Positions 26,894 through 35,839 of a DNA stretch of 64,000 bases are shown here, piece by piece. The translations under genes were made by a program, and so were the position numbers. The stretch spans positions 868,001 to 932,000 of the forward strand of contig BPJP01000001.1 of the NCBI GenBank assembly GCA_026004675.1, in the 5' to 3' direction. The DNA comes from Gemmatales bacterium (GTDB taxonomy: Bacteria; Planctomycetota; Planctomycetia; Gemmatales; Gemmataceae). Under the pieces are notes generated by a model. That model was not told where the DNA came from, did no database searches, and saw only the letters and a program-made list of their open reading frames with translations. The stretch's first letter is position 1, and every line of letters begins with the position of its first letter.

Positions 26894-28156
26894 TTACTGG
26901 ATCAATGTCGTCAAGGTTTGCAACACCTGGCTGCTGACCTGGATGGTTCGTGCGTTCACTTCAAATCCTCTTTGAGCAATGATCAAGCGGGTGAATTCCA
27001 GGGCGATATCCACGTTGGACCCTTCCAGGACGGCTTGATTGACCGAGCCTCGACCACCAGAGAGTCCCGCGCCGAGGGAAACGTTGCCGGATTGCGAAGT
27101 GATGCTGAAGTAGTTGTTCCCTTCGCGGCGGAGACCGGCTGGATTGGGGAAGGTGGCAATGGCGAGTTGTGCCAGTGGCAGGACCTGGCCATTAGAAAAG
27201 ACGCCGTTGACGGTGCCGTCTTTATCGAACGAGACGCGATTGAGGAAGCCCGGAGCGAAGCCATTCTGGTTGATGGCAGCCGCCGAGGAACTGCCGCCGA
27301 ACTGCGTCAGGCCGTTGAAGCCATTGACGAGGCCGAAGTCGAGGGTGACGGTTTGGGTGCTTGGAGCCAGAGCGGTGATTTGAAACGAGATCGTTCCCGT
27401 TGCCGGTCCAGCGAGAGAGCCATCGTTGTTGAAGGTGATATTCGAAACGGTGTCGGAAATCATGGTCCCTTCGCTGGGAGGGATCGAGGCGACCAGGTCC
27501 CAGGTGTTGTTTGCGGTCTTGGTAAAGACGAGGTTGAGCAAATGGGACATGCCTTGCATATCGAAGATTTGAATGGCCGTGGTCGTCGTTTCGCCGATCG
27601 CGGCAAGCGCGTTCAAGTTGCCTCGAAAGAGGACATTGGTGGTTTCCTGGCCCGGAACCGCGGCCCCGAACGGGATATTGATGCGGTTGTCTCCCGCGGT
27701 TTGGAAGGCGGGCAAAGTGGCACTCCCTTCGCCAACAGTTCCATGCCGTTGCACGAAGAACCCTGTTGAAGGATCGACCAGGTAGCCGGAAGCGTCGATG
27801 CCAAAGGCGCCCGCTCGCGTGAAGAAGGATTCGGTGCCGTTGCTGACCATGAAAAAGCCGTTGCCTTCGATCCCCAGATCGAGATCGTTTCCGGTTGGTT
27901 CAAGAACGCCCTGGGTGAGGAGCGAATCGATGGAAGCGATGCGCGTGCCAAAGCCGGTTTGCATCGGATTGGTGCCGCCGATATTCGTACTGGGTCCAGT
28001 GGCACCGCTCAATGTGCGGTAGAACAAATCGGAAAAATTGGCCCGCTGGGTTTTGTATCCGGTCGTGTTGACGTTTGCGAGGTTATTGCCGACGACATTG
28101 AGTGTGTCCTGGTTGGCCCGCAATCCGGAAACGCCGGTGAAGATCGAGCTAGACAT
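26894..28156 (-). CDS. flgE: Flagellar hook protein (FlgE-type)
   Basis: The 420-residue product has the N-terminal rod/hook signature (IFTGVSGLRANQDTLNVVGN followed by NLANVNTTGYK), the central NGFFMVSNGT and FTRAGAF motifs, and the C-terminal SNVDIALEFTRLIIAQRGFEVNAR that closes the flagellar axial family. The length and the inserted D2-like region (about 150-290) favour the hook protein FlgE over the shorter FlgF/FlgG rod proteins. It is exported through the flagellar type III system and polymerises into the hook. It lies downstream of fliK and flgD on the same strand, the standard hook-assembly order. AAGGAG precedes the ATG. Confidence 0.88.
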   Translation of the reverse strand: MSSSIFTGVSGLRANQDTLNVVGNNLANVNTTGYKTQRANFSDLFYRTLSGATGPSTNIGGTNPMQTGFGTRIASIDSLLTQGVLEPTGNDLDLGIEGNGFFMVSNGTESFFTRAGAFGIDASGYLVDPSTGFFVQRHGTVGEGSATLPAFQTAGDNRINIPFGAAVPGQETTNVLFRGNLNALAAIGETTTTAIQIFDMQGMSHLLNLVFTKTANNTWDLVASIPPSEGTMISDTVSNITFNNDGSLAGPATGTISFQITALAPSTQTVTLDFGLVNGFNGLTQFGGSSSAAAINQNGFAPGFLNRVSFDKDGTVNGVFSNGQVLPLAQLAIATFPNPAGLRREGNNYFSITSQSGNVSLGAGLSGGRGSVNQAVLEGSNVDIALEFTRLIIAQRGFEVNARTIQVSSQVLQTLTTLIQ

Positions 28157-28257
28157 AATGCAACTCCTTGTAGAAAACTCGAATCTAGCTACTAAAGGAT
28201 TTCAAACCGTTATGTATTGGTCTCCACGCACCTGTTGCTGCTTGAACATCATGTGGG

Positions 28258-28683
28258 TCAAGGGGCCGCTGTCACACCAACGACCTGCGACAGCGAGATC
28301 GGTTTGCCGTCGACGATCAACTGGACGGAATTGTCAACGATGTTGACGGCGGAAACGAGACCGCTTTGTTCCCCATCGTTTGGGACGTTGTAGCGAACGA
28401 CTTTGCCGATAAGGTTGGCTCCCTGCGTCAGTTGTTGCAGAGCGATCAGCGATTGGATGTTGCTGTTGAGCGAATTGAGGCTTTCCAGGGTGGAAAGTTG
28501 GGTCAGCTGATCAGTGAAGTCGGACTGGGAAACCGGATTGAGCGGGTCCTGGTTTTGCAATTGGATCAACAGGAGGTTGAGAAACTGCTCCCGTCCGAGG
28601 GTGTTGCTGGGCCGGTTTGCCGATGAAGCACCACTGGCGGCACCGGCATTGACGCCATTCACTCCAGGTACGTTCATGGTCAT
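28258..28683 (-). CDS. flgD: Flagellar hook-capping/assembly protein FlgD
   Basis: This 141-residue protein has the FlgD core: LGREQFLNLLLIQLQNQDPL followed by NPVSQSDFTDQLTQLSTLES and a Q-rich helix (LIALQQLTQGANLIGKVV). It is shorter than enterobacterial FlgD (about 230) and lacks most of the FlgD Tudor-like/Ig C-terminal domains, ending after a beta segment (VQLIVDGKPISLSQV). FlgD caps the growing hook and places FlgE subunits. It begins 9 bases after the fliK stop and precedes flgE, consistent with a hook operon. Confidence 0.88.
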   Translation of the reverse strand: MTMNVPGVNGVNAGAASGASSANRPSNTLGREQFLNLLLIQLQNQDPLNPVSQSDFTDQLTQLSTLESLNSLNSNIQSLIALQQLTQGANLIGKVVRYNVPNDGEQSGLVSAVNIVDNSVQLIVDGKPISLSQVVGVTAAP

Positions 28684-28692
28684 GGCCCCTTT

Positions 28693-29763
28693 CTATACGA
28701 ACAAGTCGATAATTCCTCTAGGCACTGGCGAACCGATCGCCAATCTTTCGCCCTGCGTCGACACGGCGACGCCGGCAAAAACACGTGCCGCAAAACGATG
28801 ACTCCAGCGCCGACCTCCTTGCGAGTCGGTTTCATGATGACCAAGTTGAAACCCACCCAACTGGACGCCCGCGTGCACAAGTTGCTGTCGGATTGTTTGC
28901 ACATGGCGCTCCAAAAGAGCCCACGCCTGATCATGGTGAACGATCAACTGGGCGTGAATCATCTCTTTGGTGGCCGTGAGTTGTATGTCGACCGGCCCAA
29001 GCTCAGGCGGATCCAGATGCAATTGCCAGACGACCCGATTGTCATCTCGTGTAAGTCGAGCACGGACCAGAATCGAATCAACGATCTGGTCGGCAGGACC
29101 AGAGGCCTTGACATCGGTTGTTTTCTGTGTTGCATGCGTTGGCCTGAGCGCCTGTTGGCTGCCCAGCATGCCAATCGCCGACAGGGAACCAAAAGCCTTG
29201 GACTGATGGCGATCCAGATTCTGTTGGGATGCCTTGGGCAAAGCGACCGGCTGCATCGGTCCAGGAGCCAGTCGATGGTCTTGTGAATTCGGTAGCAGCA
29301 CTCGCATGGGTTGCTGACCATGGACACTTTGACTTGCTTTGGATTCGGCGATCGAGATCGGCTGGTCAGCAACGTTGTCTGATGGGCGGGGCGACGGAAC
29401 AGGGGAAAGCAAAGGTTTTTCCGACACGGAGTCACTCGTTGATGTCGCACCGACAAGCGCGAAAGCGGCTTCCTGAACCGTCACGGATCGAGTCGGGGTT
29501 GCAACGGGCACGGCATCTCCTGCGAGAAGGTCACCGCTTGGCTGAACCTGATCAGCAGATGAACGAGCGGAGAACTCGGTTGCCTGTTCCTCGGGCACGG
29601 ACACCGGCATCGCATTGGAAGTGCCCATAAAGGCAGCCAGTAACAGACTCAGCTGATCCTCGAAACTAACCTCGCCATCGGCAGCGAAATCACCTTGTTG
29701 GGTGACCCCGACAGCCAATTCTTCACCGGTTAGCAAGGGCGACAATGGTGACATGTTGATCAT
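28693..29763 (-). CDS. fliK: Flagellar hook-length control protein FliK
   Basis: A 356-residue protein with a long low-complexity, Ser/Pro/Gln-rich N-terminal ruler region. Its C-terminal substrate-specificity domain contains LHLDPPELGPVDIQLTATKE and HVQTIRQQLVHAGVQLGGFQ, the Flg_hook motif (L-x-P-x-x-L-G). FliK measures hook length and triggers the export switch through FlhB. An alternative ATG lies three codons in. It is first in the leftward fliK-flgD-flgE unit. A second protein with a FliK-like C-terminus is encoded at 31081. Confidence 0.85.
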   Translation of the reverse strand: MINMSPLSPLLTGEELAVGVTQQGDFAADGEVSFEDQLSLLLAAFMGTSNAMPVSVPEEQATEFSARSSADQVQPSGDLLAGDAVPVATPTRSVTVQEAAFALVGATSTSDSVSEKPLLSPVPSPRPSDNVADQPISIAESKASQSVHGQQPMRVLLPNSQDHRLAPGPMQPVALPKASQQNLDRHQSKAFGSLSAIGMLGSQQALRPTHATQKTTDVKASGPADQIVDSILVRARLTRDDNRVVWQLHLDPPELGPVDIQLTATKEMIHAQLIVHHDQAWALLERHVQTIRQQLVHAGVQLGGFQLGHHETDSQGGRRWSHRFAARVFAGVAVSTQGERLAIGSPVPRGIIDLFV

Positions 29764-30179
29764 GTTGGCCGGTCCTCTGGGCGATTATTTCCGCATCCGC
29801 AGGCACTGTCAATTCCAGTCTGTGACTCCCATTGGGGAACCAAATGTCGGGAATGAATTCCTCTATCACCTGGTCAGTCACGTTGCCAAAGCCCCATAAG
29901 TCGCGAGAATCACGCACGTTACGTCTTTGCTGTCGGTTTTCTCGCGTGGTGCCTGTCACTTGCTGGTGAATAGAGTGGCAAATAGCGAGCCATGTTTTGA
30001 AAATCCGTCGACCCTGTCAGAAATTTTCGCAAAGAAATCCGGCAGCCTTCGATAAACCCTACAGATGCTTTGCGACTGGAATGGGAATTTTCTTTTGCGA
30101 TTTTTTTGGATGTCGACGCCACCTTGACGATAGGCCATTTCTGTGGCACGCTTCCAATGCAATGTCGGGCAGAGTGGCC
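29764..30179. other. Divergent control region of flagellar genes
   Basis: This 416-base region separates fliK (leftward) from the HDOD gene (rightward). It holds a sigma-28-like element at 30030-30055. On the minus strand an open frame (29959-29723) overlaps the 5' end of fliK in another phase. Its product contains FIPDIWFPNGSHRLELTVPA, but I see no homology and cannot call it a gene. Confidence 0.5.
30030..30055 (+). promoter_or_regulatory. Candidate sigma-28 (FliA) promoter upstream of HDOD gene
   Basis: CAAAG (30030-30034) and TTCGATAA (30048-30055) resemble the sigma-28 elements TAAAG and GCCGATAA. The gap between CAAA and TTCGATAA is 14 bases (15 is ideal). The same TTCGATAA octamer occurs at two other flagellar gene starts in this window. 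Confidence 0.45.
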
Positions 30180-31076
30180 ATGAATCTCTGTAACGAAAAG
30201 CGTGACCTTATGCGGGAACCGAGTCCCATCAATCTTGAAAACAGCGTGATTCTTCTTCGGGAAATACCGATGCTTCCGGAGGTGGCTATTGAAGCTTTGA
30301 ATGTTGCCCGCGATCCGGACAGCTCGATGCGCGACCTGGCCAAAGTGATCGAACGTGATGCCAGTTTGAGCGTGGGGGTTCTCCGCCTCGTCAACAGTCC
30401 CTTGTATCGTATTTCGCACACGATCGAAACCGTCGATCAGGCGGTGGTGCGGCTGGGTATGCGCGAATGCCAGAACCTGATAATCACGGTAAGCATGCGA
30501 AGCCTGTTTCGAAAGATCCCGGCATCCCGGCGGCAACGCTGCGAAACGCTATGGCGCCACGGAATCATGACAGCGACATTGTGCCGGCGTCTGAATGAAG
30601 AACTGGCTTTGGGCTTTCAGGGCCAGGAATTCGCCGGCGGTCTCTGCCATGACATTGGCCGAATTCTGCTTGCGTTCGGAGCGCCGGCCCATTGCGATTT
30701 TGCCGACCCGCTCGATTTCAACGAACCACCTGATCTTTTGACCCGCGAAGAGCAGGTATTGGGAACCGATCACTGCCGTTTCGGAGCCTGGTACAGCAAT
30801 CTCAACGAACTGCCCGAAGCCTTGACGATCCCCATCCTGTATCATCACAAGCCGAGCGAATCGAACGGACTCACCTCCCTGGTCACATTGGTAGCCGTCG
30901 CCGACAAGCTTGCCAATGCCTCGCACCGTGGTGAATCCCCCGACCTTGAAGCGATCCTCGCCGAGCTACACGTGCAGGAAAACCAGTTCGAAGAACTGTT
31001 GCATGGCGAGAAGCTATCGGCCATCATGGATAAAACCGTAGCAGAAACCGACGGCGCTGTCGGCTTCACCAAATGA
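30180..31076 (+). CDS. HDOD-domain signalling protein
   Basis: About 298 residues forming an HDOD domain: EIPMLPEVAIEALNVARDPD, LAKVIERDASLSVGVLRLVN, DQAVVRLGMRECQNLIITVS and the half-conserved GGLCHDIGRILLA. The HD-GYP catalytic residues are incomplete, as in HDOD proteins, which act as non-catalytic signalling modules linked to motility and cyclic-di-GMP networks. The start is uncertain (30162, 30180 or 30210); none has a strong ribosome-binding site. It is followed 4 bases later by the FliK-like gene, so it belongs to the motility operon. Confidence 0.85.
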   Translation: MNLCNEKRDLMREPSPINLENSVILLREIPMLPEVAIEALNVARDPDSSMRDLAKVIERDASLSVGVLRLVNSPLYRISHTIETVDQAVVRLGMRECQNLIITVSMRSLFRKIPASRRQRCETLWRHGIMTATLCRRLNEELALGFQGQEFAGGLCHDIGRILLAFGAPAHCDFADPLDFNEPPDLLTREEQVLGTDHCRFGAWYSNLNELPEALTIPILYHHKPSESNGLTSLVTLVAVADKLANASHRGESPDLEAILAELHVQENQFEELLHGEKLSAIMDKTVAETDGAVGFTK

Positions 31077-31080
31077 TATC

Positions 31081-32442
31081 ATGTCGCAAATCGGTTCCAT
31101 CGGCGGACTGCAACTCAACCTCGCCGGCACCCAAGGCTCGGCAGAGCGCAGCGGCGGCAACGTTCAGTTTTTCGCCAGTCAGCTTCCTCCTCAAATCTCT
31201 GTCGGTGAAACCCTTGTCGCCACTGTCCTGCGTTCGACGGCGACGGAAATTCTTGTCGATCTCAAAGGACGCCAAATCTCCCTGGCCGGAGGACAGCGTT
31301 ACCCTCCGGGGACCGAGTTGCTTCTTCGCGTTGTCTCGCTCGATCCAGCCATCCTTGAAGTTTTGCAGGGGCAGCGGGACACGCTCCCCAGCGCACAGCT
31401 CCAACCGGGACAAACCGTTCAAGCCCGCGTCCTGGACCAGCTTCCGGGTGGACGCGTCCTGCTCGACATTCAGGGAAACCTTTATCAAGCCGAAGGCGAA
31501 CCGATTGCCCAGGCGAAAATCGGCTCCCAATTCTCCCTCGTGGTCGATCGCACGGAACCCCAGCTCGTCCTGCAGATCACCGGTCGCGATTCGCCCATTC
31601 GGGCCACGGTGTTTTCCTTGATTCGAAGCAACCTGGTCGATCACACGCAAAGCGGCCAGGCACTTGATGATCTCCTTGGGGCAACGTCGCAAGCAGGTCC
31701 CGAATCGAGCACCGCTGGGCGCGTGCAAGCGTTTCTGAGGAATCTGCTGCAACCGGGGCGCTTGCCGACTGCGGAAACCTTGGCGGCTTTGGCCCGCGAT
31801 GGCGGGTTGCATTTCGAAGCGAAGTTGGCCCAAGCGGCAGCAGCGGGCGACATCTCCGCCTTTCGGGAAGTCGCCAACCAGGATTTGAAAGGATTGCTTC
31901 TCCGGCTGCAAGCCGAGCTTGGGCACCAAGGCATCACGGAAGGCCAAATGCCTGAGGCAGTCGAGCGGAACCTCGCGCACATCGAGTCGCGGCAAGCAGC
32001 CAACGTTCTCGCGCAACTCCAAGGCCAGGCACTCCTGTTGAACGTACCCCTTTTTGTCGGACCGACGCCCCAAACGGCTTTGCTGGCAATCGACGTCGAA
32101 GACCATTTCGCCGGCGCTGGGGAGGATGACAAGCCGTCGAATCGGCGCGGCTACAACGTATTGTTTTTACTGCATCTGGAAGACTTCGGCGACGTTCGCA
32201 TCGACGCGTTCGTCGCGGACGGCTCTCTTCGTGTCAATTTTTTCGTTGAGCGCAGTGAATCGGTGGCGGCGATTCAGCATCATCTGCCGGAACTGCAAGC
32301 GGCGTTGCACGGCGTGGGATTTCAGGAAGTGCTTTTGCGCGCCCAGCTGGCAAGTGAAATGACGCCCTCGCTGCAAACACGCGTGACCGCCCTCTCGGCC
32401 GGGATTCCCACGAATGAGAGCCTGGTAGATGTGAGGGTCTGA
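31081..32442 (+). CDS. Second FliK-like hook-length control family protein
   Basis: The 453-residue soluble protein begins with a beta-rich N-terminal half (VGETLVATVLRSTATEILVD, then PGQTVQARVLDQLPGGRVLL). Its C-terminal domain (LLHLEDFGDVRIDAFVADG followed by HHLPELQAALHGVGFQEVLL) has the shape of the FliK/Flg_hook export-switch domain. Similar long FliK-like proteins, rich in Q and L, sit beside stand-alone FlhB C-terminal domains in several bacteria, and here that gene follows after 3 bases. The two probably interact. It is distinct from the fliK at 28693. The function in export switching is inferred from domain and context. Confidence 0.75.
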   Translation: MSQIGSIGGLQLNLAGTQGSAERSGGNVQFFASQLPPQISVGETLVATVLRSTATEILVDLKGRQISLAGGQRYPPGTELLLRVVSLDPAILEVLQGQRDTLPSAQLQPGQTVQARVLDQLPGGRVLLDIQGNLYQAEGEPIAQAKIGSQFSLVVDRTEPQLVLQITGRDSPIRATVFSLIRSNLVDHTQSGQALDDLLGATSQAGPESSTAGRVQAFLRNLLQPGRLPTAETLAALARDGGLHFEAKLAQAAAAGDISAFREVANQDLKGLLLRLQAELGHQGITEGQMPEAVERNLAHIESRQAANVLAQLQGQALLLNVPLFVGPTPQTALLAIDVEDHFAGAGEDDKPSNRRGYNVLFLLHLEDFGDVRIDAFVADGSLRVNFFVERSESVAAIQHHLPELQAALHGVGFQEVLLRAQLASEMTPSLQTRVTALSAGIPTNESLVDVRV

Positions 32443-32445
32443 GCA

Positions 32446-32730
32446 ATGCCCGAACCGCACAATCGGCAAGCGGTTGCCTTGCGTTACCAGCCAGGCCAGG
32501 ATGTTGCGCCTCGCGTGGTGGCCAAAGGAAGCGGCGCCCTGGCGGAACGCATCATCCAAATCGCCAAGGAGAACGATGTCGTGGTTCGCGAGGACAAAAA
32601 CCTGGTACGTGTTTTGTCCATGCTCGATCTGGACCAGGAGATTCCTCCCCAACTATACAAGGTGGTGGCAGAGATTCTGGCGTTCGTATATCGGCTCAGT
32701 AACCGCGTACCGCAACCACCGGCACCGTGA
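32446..32730 (+). CDS. FlhB-like C-terminal cytoplasmic domain protein
   Basis: This 94-residue soluble protein corresponds to the FlhB/EscU cytoplasmic domain without the membrane part: AVALRYQPGQDVAPRVVAKG, ALAERIIQIAKENDVVV, IPPQLYKVVAEILAFVYRL. The NPTH autocleavage site is absent, as in the FlhX/FhlB class that represents only the small C-terminal fragment. It probably contributes to substrate-specificity switching with the FliK-like protein encoded 3 bases upstream. Its stop lies 1 base from the convergent sigma-54 activator gene. Confidence 0.87.
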   Translation: MPEPHNRQAVALRYQPGQDVAPRVVAKGSGALAERIIQIAKENDVVVREDKNLVRVLSMLDLDQEIPPQLYKVVAEILAFVYRLSNRVPQPPAP

Positions 32731-32731
32731 T

Positions 32732-33688
32732 TCAGGCCGCGTGGCCATATTGTTTCAATTTGTTCGACAATGTCCGCGTCGTGATGCCGAGTCGTTTCGC
32801 TGTCGCTGTGCGGTTGCCATTCATCTGTCGCAACGTTTCCAATATCGCGCGACGTTCGATTTCTGCCAGGGTTTGAGGTTGGGCAGTCGTCGGTTCGCTG
32901 GTCGATTCGAAAACGATATCGTCACTGCCAATCGCTGGCCCTTCGGCAAGGATGCATGCTCGGCGAATCACATTCCGCAATTGGCGAACATTGCCTGGCC
33001 AATCGTACTGTTCGAGTCTGTCGATGGCATCTTTCGCCAACCCGGTTAGCAGGCCGTGCGCTTCGCCGTGGAACTCATTGAAGAAAAATCGGGCCAAGGG
33101 ACCGATTTCTTCGCGCCGGGATCGAAGCGGAGGGAGCGTGAAATGGACGCTGTTGAGGCGATAATACAGGTCGCTGCGAAACCTGCCAGCGGCGACTTCT
33201 TCTGCCAGGTTGCGGTTCGTCGTCGCCAGGATGCGAACATCGACTTTTTGCGGCCGATTGCTCCCGACACGTTCGAACTCCTCGTCTTCCAAGACGCGCA
33301 ACAGTTTGGCCTGAAGTTTCCAAGGAAGTTCGCCGATTTCGTCGAGCAGGAGCGTACCACCGTCGGCCCATTCGAATCGGCCGACCCGGAACTGATCCGC
33401 ACCGGTAAAGGCGCCTTTTTCGTGGCCGAATAGTTCGCTTTCAATCAGGCTTTCCGAAAGAGCGGCACAGTTGACGCGAACAAAGCGTTTGCCGAGCCGT
33501 GGGCTGCATTCATGGATCAGCCGGGCGATCAGCTCCTTTCCCGTGCCGCTCTCGCCCATCGATGAGAACGGAGATTTTGGCTCGGGCCACCGCGCCCGCG
33601 CCTGGCAGATCAACTGCCGCATGCACTTCGACGCCCAAACCAGGCGCCGTCCTTCCAAGGCGATGGTGGCTGGCATGTGCGACGACAT
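32732..33688 (-). CDS. Sigma-54-dependent activator (AAA+ and Fis-type HTH), internally frameshifted
   Basis: About 318 residues: Walker A GESGTGKE (about 46-53), the sigma-54 contact loop GAFTGA, Walker [14 protein letters not shown], sensor II near [10 protein letters not shown], and a Fis helix-turn-helix [20 protein letters not shown] at the C-terminus. There is no N-terminal receiver domain. Just before Walker A the frame reads [12 protein letters not shown]. The neighbouring phase of the same bases reads [12 protein letters not shown], the usual sequence, so a one-base loss near 33588-33601 and a one-base gain at 33555-33557 probably cancel out. The start at 33688 has GGAAG upstream; a GTG at 33733 is also possible. 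It probably controls flagellar genes, in the manner of FleQ or FlrC. Confidence 0.8.
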   Translation of the reverse strand: MSSHMPATIALEGRRLVWASKCMRQLICQARARWPEPKSPFSSMGESGTGKELIARLIHECSPRLGKRFVRVNCAALSESLIESELFGHEKGAFTGADQFRVGRFEWADGGTLLLDEIGELPWKLQAKLLRVLEDEEFERVGSNRPQKVDVRILATTNRNLAEEVAAGRFRSDLYYRLNSVHFTLPPLRSRREEIGPLARFFFNEFHGEAHGLLTGLAKDAIDRLEQYDWPGNVRQLRNVIRRACILAEGPAIGSDDIVFESTSEPTTAQPQTLAEIERRAILETLRQMNGNRTATAKRLGITTRTLSNKLKQYGHAA

Positions 33689-33722
33689 GGGCAACGCTTC
33701 CGTGCTGCAATCGCGGACCAAC

Positions 33723-34137
33723 TCAGGCAGCACCGGGTCCTAAGGATTTCAAAACACCAGAATAGGCCTGTTGCATTTTCTTGCCGCGAATCCCCCACGT
33801 CGATCTCCGGCATCAATTGCTCACATTTCAGACGAAGGGTTTTTTCCGCGGCTTGAATCTGATCCAAAAGCGCGCTGATCAACCGAGCGACTTCATCGAG
33901 CACCGAGCGGAGATCATCATCGGATTCGTATCCGGCTTTTCGCCAACGTTCCCGCTGTTCGGCAAGAAACGTCTCGTCGGCGGCAATCTCAGCAAACAAT
34001 CGGGACAACTCGGCTGCCACTGCATCCCAGTCATCGCCGGCGTCTTTCAATATTTGTAATGCCCGTTGGTAGCGGCTCGCCTGTCGCGTGTAGCCTTCGC
34101 ACAGTCGCCGCTTCAACTTATCACGGTCGGTATTCAT
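33723..34137 (-). CDS. Small helical protein of motility cluster (frameshifted)
   Basis: The frame starts [20 protein letters not shown] and is helical throughout ([39 protein letters not shown]). After MPEIDVG the frame breaks. Removing one G from the five-G run (Cs at 33792-33796) gives [19 protein letters not shown] and a stop at 33723, about 137 residues in all. The all-helical composition, the terminal RGKKMQQAY segment and the setting are reminiscent of FlgN/FliT-type export chaperones, but this is inference only. It overlaps the upstream TPR gene by 4 bases (ATGA) and precedes the sigma-54 activator. Confidence 0.6.
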
Positions 34138-35143
34138 GGCGTCTCCAGTGATTGCATGCGCTTGTGCATCGCATCGAGTTTTTGCTGCATCTCCCGGCGC
34201 CAGCGTAAAGAATCGAGTTGCCATTGCGCCAGATTTGCCAGGACCTCATCTCCTTTCGTGTCGGCAACCTGGCGATACAGTTTCTCAGCCTCTGCCAATT
34301 GTCCCAGTCGGCGCAGGCAGGTGGCGATCATGTATTGGATCGGTGCACGCTCGCTCGCGGGCATGCCAGTGAGGTCGATCTGTCGATATGCCTCCAACGC
34401 TCCTTCAAAATCCCCTTTGGCAAAAAGAACTTGTCCCAAGCTTATCGGATCGATGACGCTCGATTTTTTTTGCAGGGGGCGGAAGCTGTTTCGGCTGGGC
34501 AGGGGTTGGCACCGGCATTGGTCGGCACCGACATGCGCTCCCCGTTGCCCAAGCCGCTCCAGCAATTCCATCAAGCGCAGCCCTCAGCCTTGCCGTTTCC
34601 TGAGATGTCGATGACGGCGAAGCGGCAACGGTATCGCTTGCCGTCTGCGACAACGATTCGCGGGCGGCCTTAAGCTCCGACAATTCCCGCCGAATCCGAT
34701 CCGGATCGACCTTCTTCCTGGGCAAGCGGCGGGGGGGAGGCAAGAGCGTCGACTGTCTCGAGTCCGGTACCGTCGCGCGGGGCACAGGTGCAGTTGGGGT
34801 TGCCGACGGCAGGCGGCCGAGGCAACGGCAACAGCGGCGCTGACGATGAAGGCGGAGCTTCGGGGTTTGGGTTCAGGGGGGCGCTTGGGCCGACACCGTT
34901 TGTACAGGCGTCGAAGAAAGCGGCTTCACTCTTAACGGTGGCAGCTGGCTAGGCTCTTCACTGCGCTGAAGCTTTTTCGGCGACAGCGACGGAAGAACCA
35001 GCGGCGCCCTGTCGAGAGGTTTCAAAGGAATCGGCTGTCTCTCTGTCGACACCGAAAAAACGGGGATGGTACGGAGACTGGGCAAACGTCGTCATCGTTG
35101 CCGTCAACGTTACGAACGCCAGAATGCCGTTTGTTCGCACCAT
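34134..35143 (-). CDS. Exported Pro-rich TPR protein (YbgF-like), several frameshifts
   Basis: A locus of about 335 residues once indels are repaired. The start is MVRTNGILAFVTLTATMTTF (a signal peptide) after AGAAGG. A Pro/Ser-rich linker (VLPSLSPKKLQRSEEPSQLP, PPLRVKPLSSTPVQT) follows, then a helical stretch (DRIRRELSELKAARESLSQT), another Pro-rich segment, and C-terminal TPR units (LGQVLFAKGDFEGALEAYRQ, ATCLRRLGQLAEAEKLYRQV). Indels are inferred at A6 35055-35060 (extra base), G6 34876-34881 (probably one missing), 34800-34801 (extra) and T8 34464-34471 (extra). The sum gives a whole number of codons. Further compensating errors near 34560-34610 are possible. It overlaps the next gene by 4 bases. 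The layout resembles cell-envelope coordinators such as YbgF/CpoB. Confidence 0.6.
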
Positions 35144-35429
35144 CGCCTTCTTCTTATCGTCAACTGGCAAACTTTTCTTGATGAATTCATTTTTTCGATT
35201 ACACAAAACAGGCAATCTTTGCCCTTGACATCGATCAATACTCTCTTCAGCCAGCCTCCGCTATGTTGTCGTCGTTTTCCGCCTCCTTTTTCCACCCTCA
35301 TTTCGTGCTTGAGCGGCATCCCTATCGAGCGGGTTAAATAAAGTTGTTCGCTCCTGGGTAGCTGGTTCCCCGTTGACCAGATTGTCACGCTGCCGTGAAC
35401 CAGGTTTTCCTATTCTAAAGTAATCGGTT
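35144..35429. other. Divergent intergenic region
   Basis: These 286 bases separate the leftward TPR gene from the PilZ gene. I see AT-rich tracts near 35185-35215 and a short GGCAA-AGA-TTGCC inverted repeat on the minus strand, but no defensible promoter and no coding frame. Confidence 0.4.
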
Positions 35430-35839
35430 ATGAACCGGCGCGAATGTTATCGCCACGTGTTTTCCACCAGAACGACGGCCAGTCGTACAGGTGGAGCCTC
35501 CTGTTTTCTTGCGAGGCCCCGTGTTGGTCGGTGAAGTGATCGACCTTTCGCTTACGGGCATGCACATCGCGTTTCCGAACACTCCGCGTTTCGACCTGCA
35601 GGTTGGCGACCGATTTCGTAGCCATTTAACGCTCAAGGAGGGCGAACACCCTCTCCTTTGTTTGTGCTGTCGTCCACGTTTTTGATTCGCCATCGCCAAG
35701 TTATGGTGTTCAGTTCGAACCTCTTGCCCACACGGCGGCCAACCAGGCTCGCGAACGCGTCCTTTGGCAATTCCTTCTCGACGAACAGCGTCGCATGTTG
35801 CGTCGCAACCGACCCGAAGTCGCCACCGGTGAAGGCTAA
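35430..35839 (+). CDS. PilZ-domain protein (two frameshifts)
   Basis: Read as one gene with one T removed at 35460-35463 and one at 35657-35663, the product is about 135 residues. It begins MNRRECYRHVFPPERRPVVQ, contains the PilZ core GEVIDLSLTGMHIAFPNTP and GDRFRSHLTL, then VVHVFDSPSPSYGVQFEPLA, and ends in a long helix (ARERVLWQFLLDEQRRMLRR). PilZ domains bind cyclic di-GMP through an N-terminal R-x-x-x-R and a D/N-x-S-x-x-G motif. D-L-S-x-x-G is present (DLSLTG) and NRRECYR may supply the arginines. In a flagellar cluster this suggests a brake or motility regulator (YcgR-like). Its end overlaps the convergent TPR gene by 4 bases. Confidence 0.72.

Noticed and set aside
30145..30168. Sigma-54 promoter (TGGCAC...TGCA) before the HDOD gene
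   Set aside because: The GG and GC pairs are 12 bases apart; sigma-54 requires 10.
33510..33710. Separate small gene containing [12 protein letters not shown]
   Set aside because: It is the alternative phase of the sigma-54 activator revealed by compensating indels, not an independent gene.
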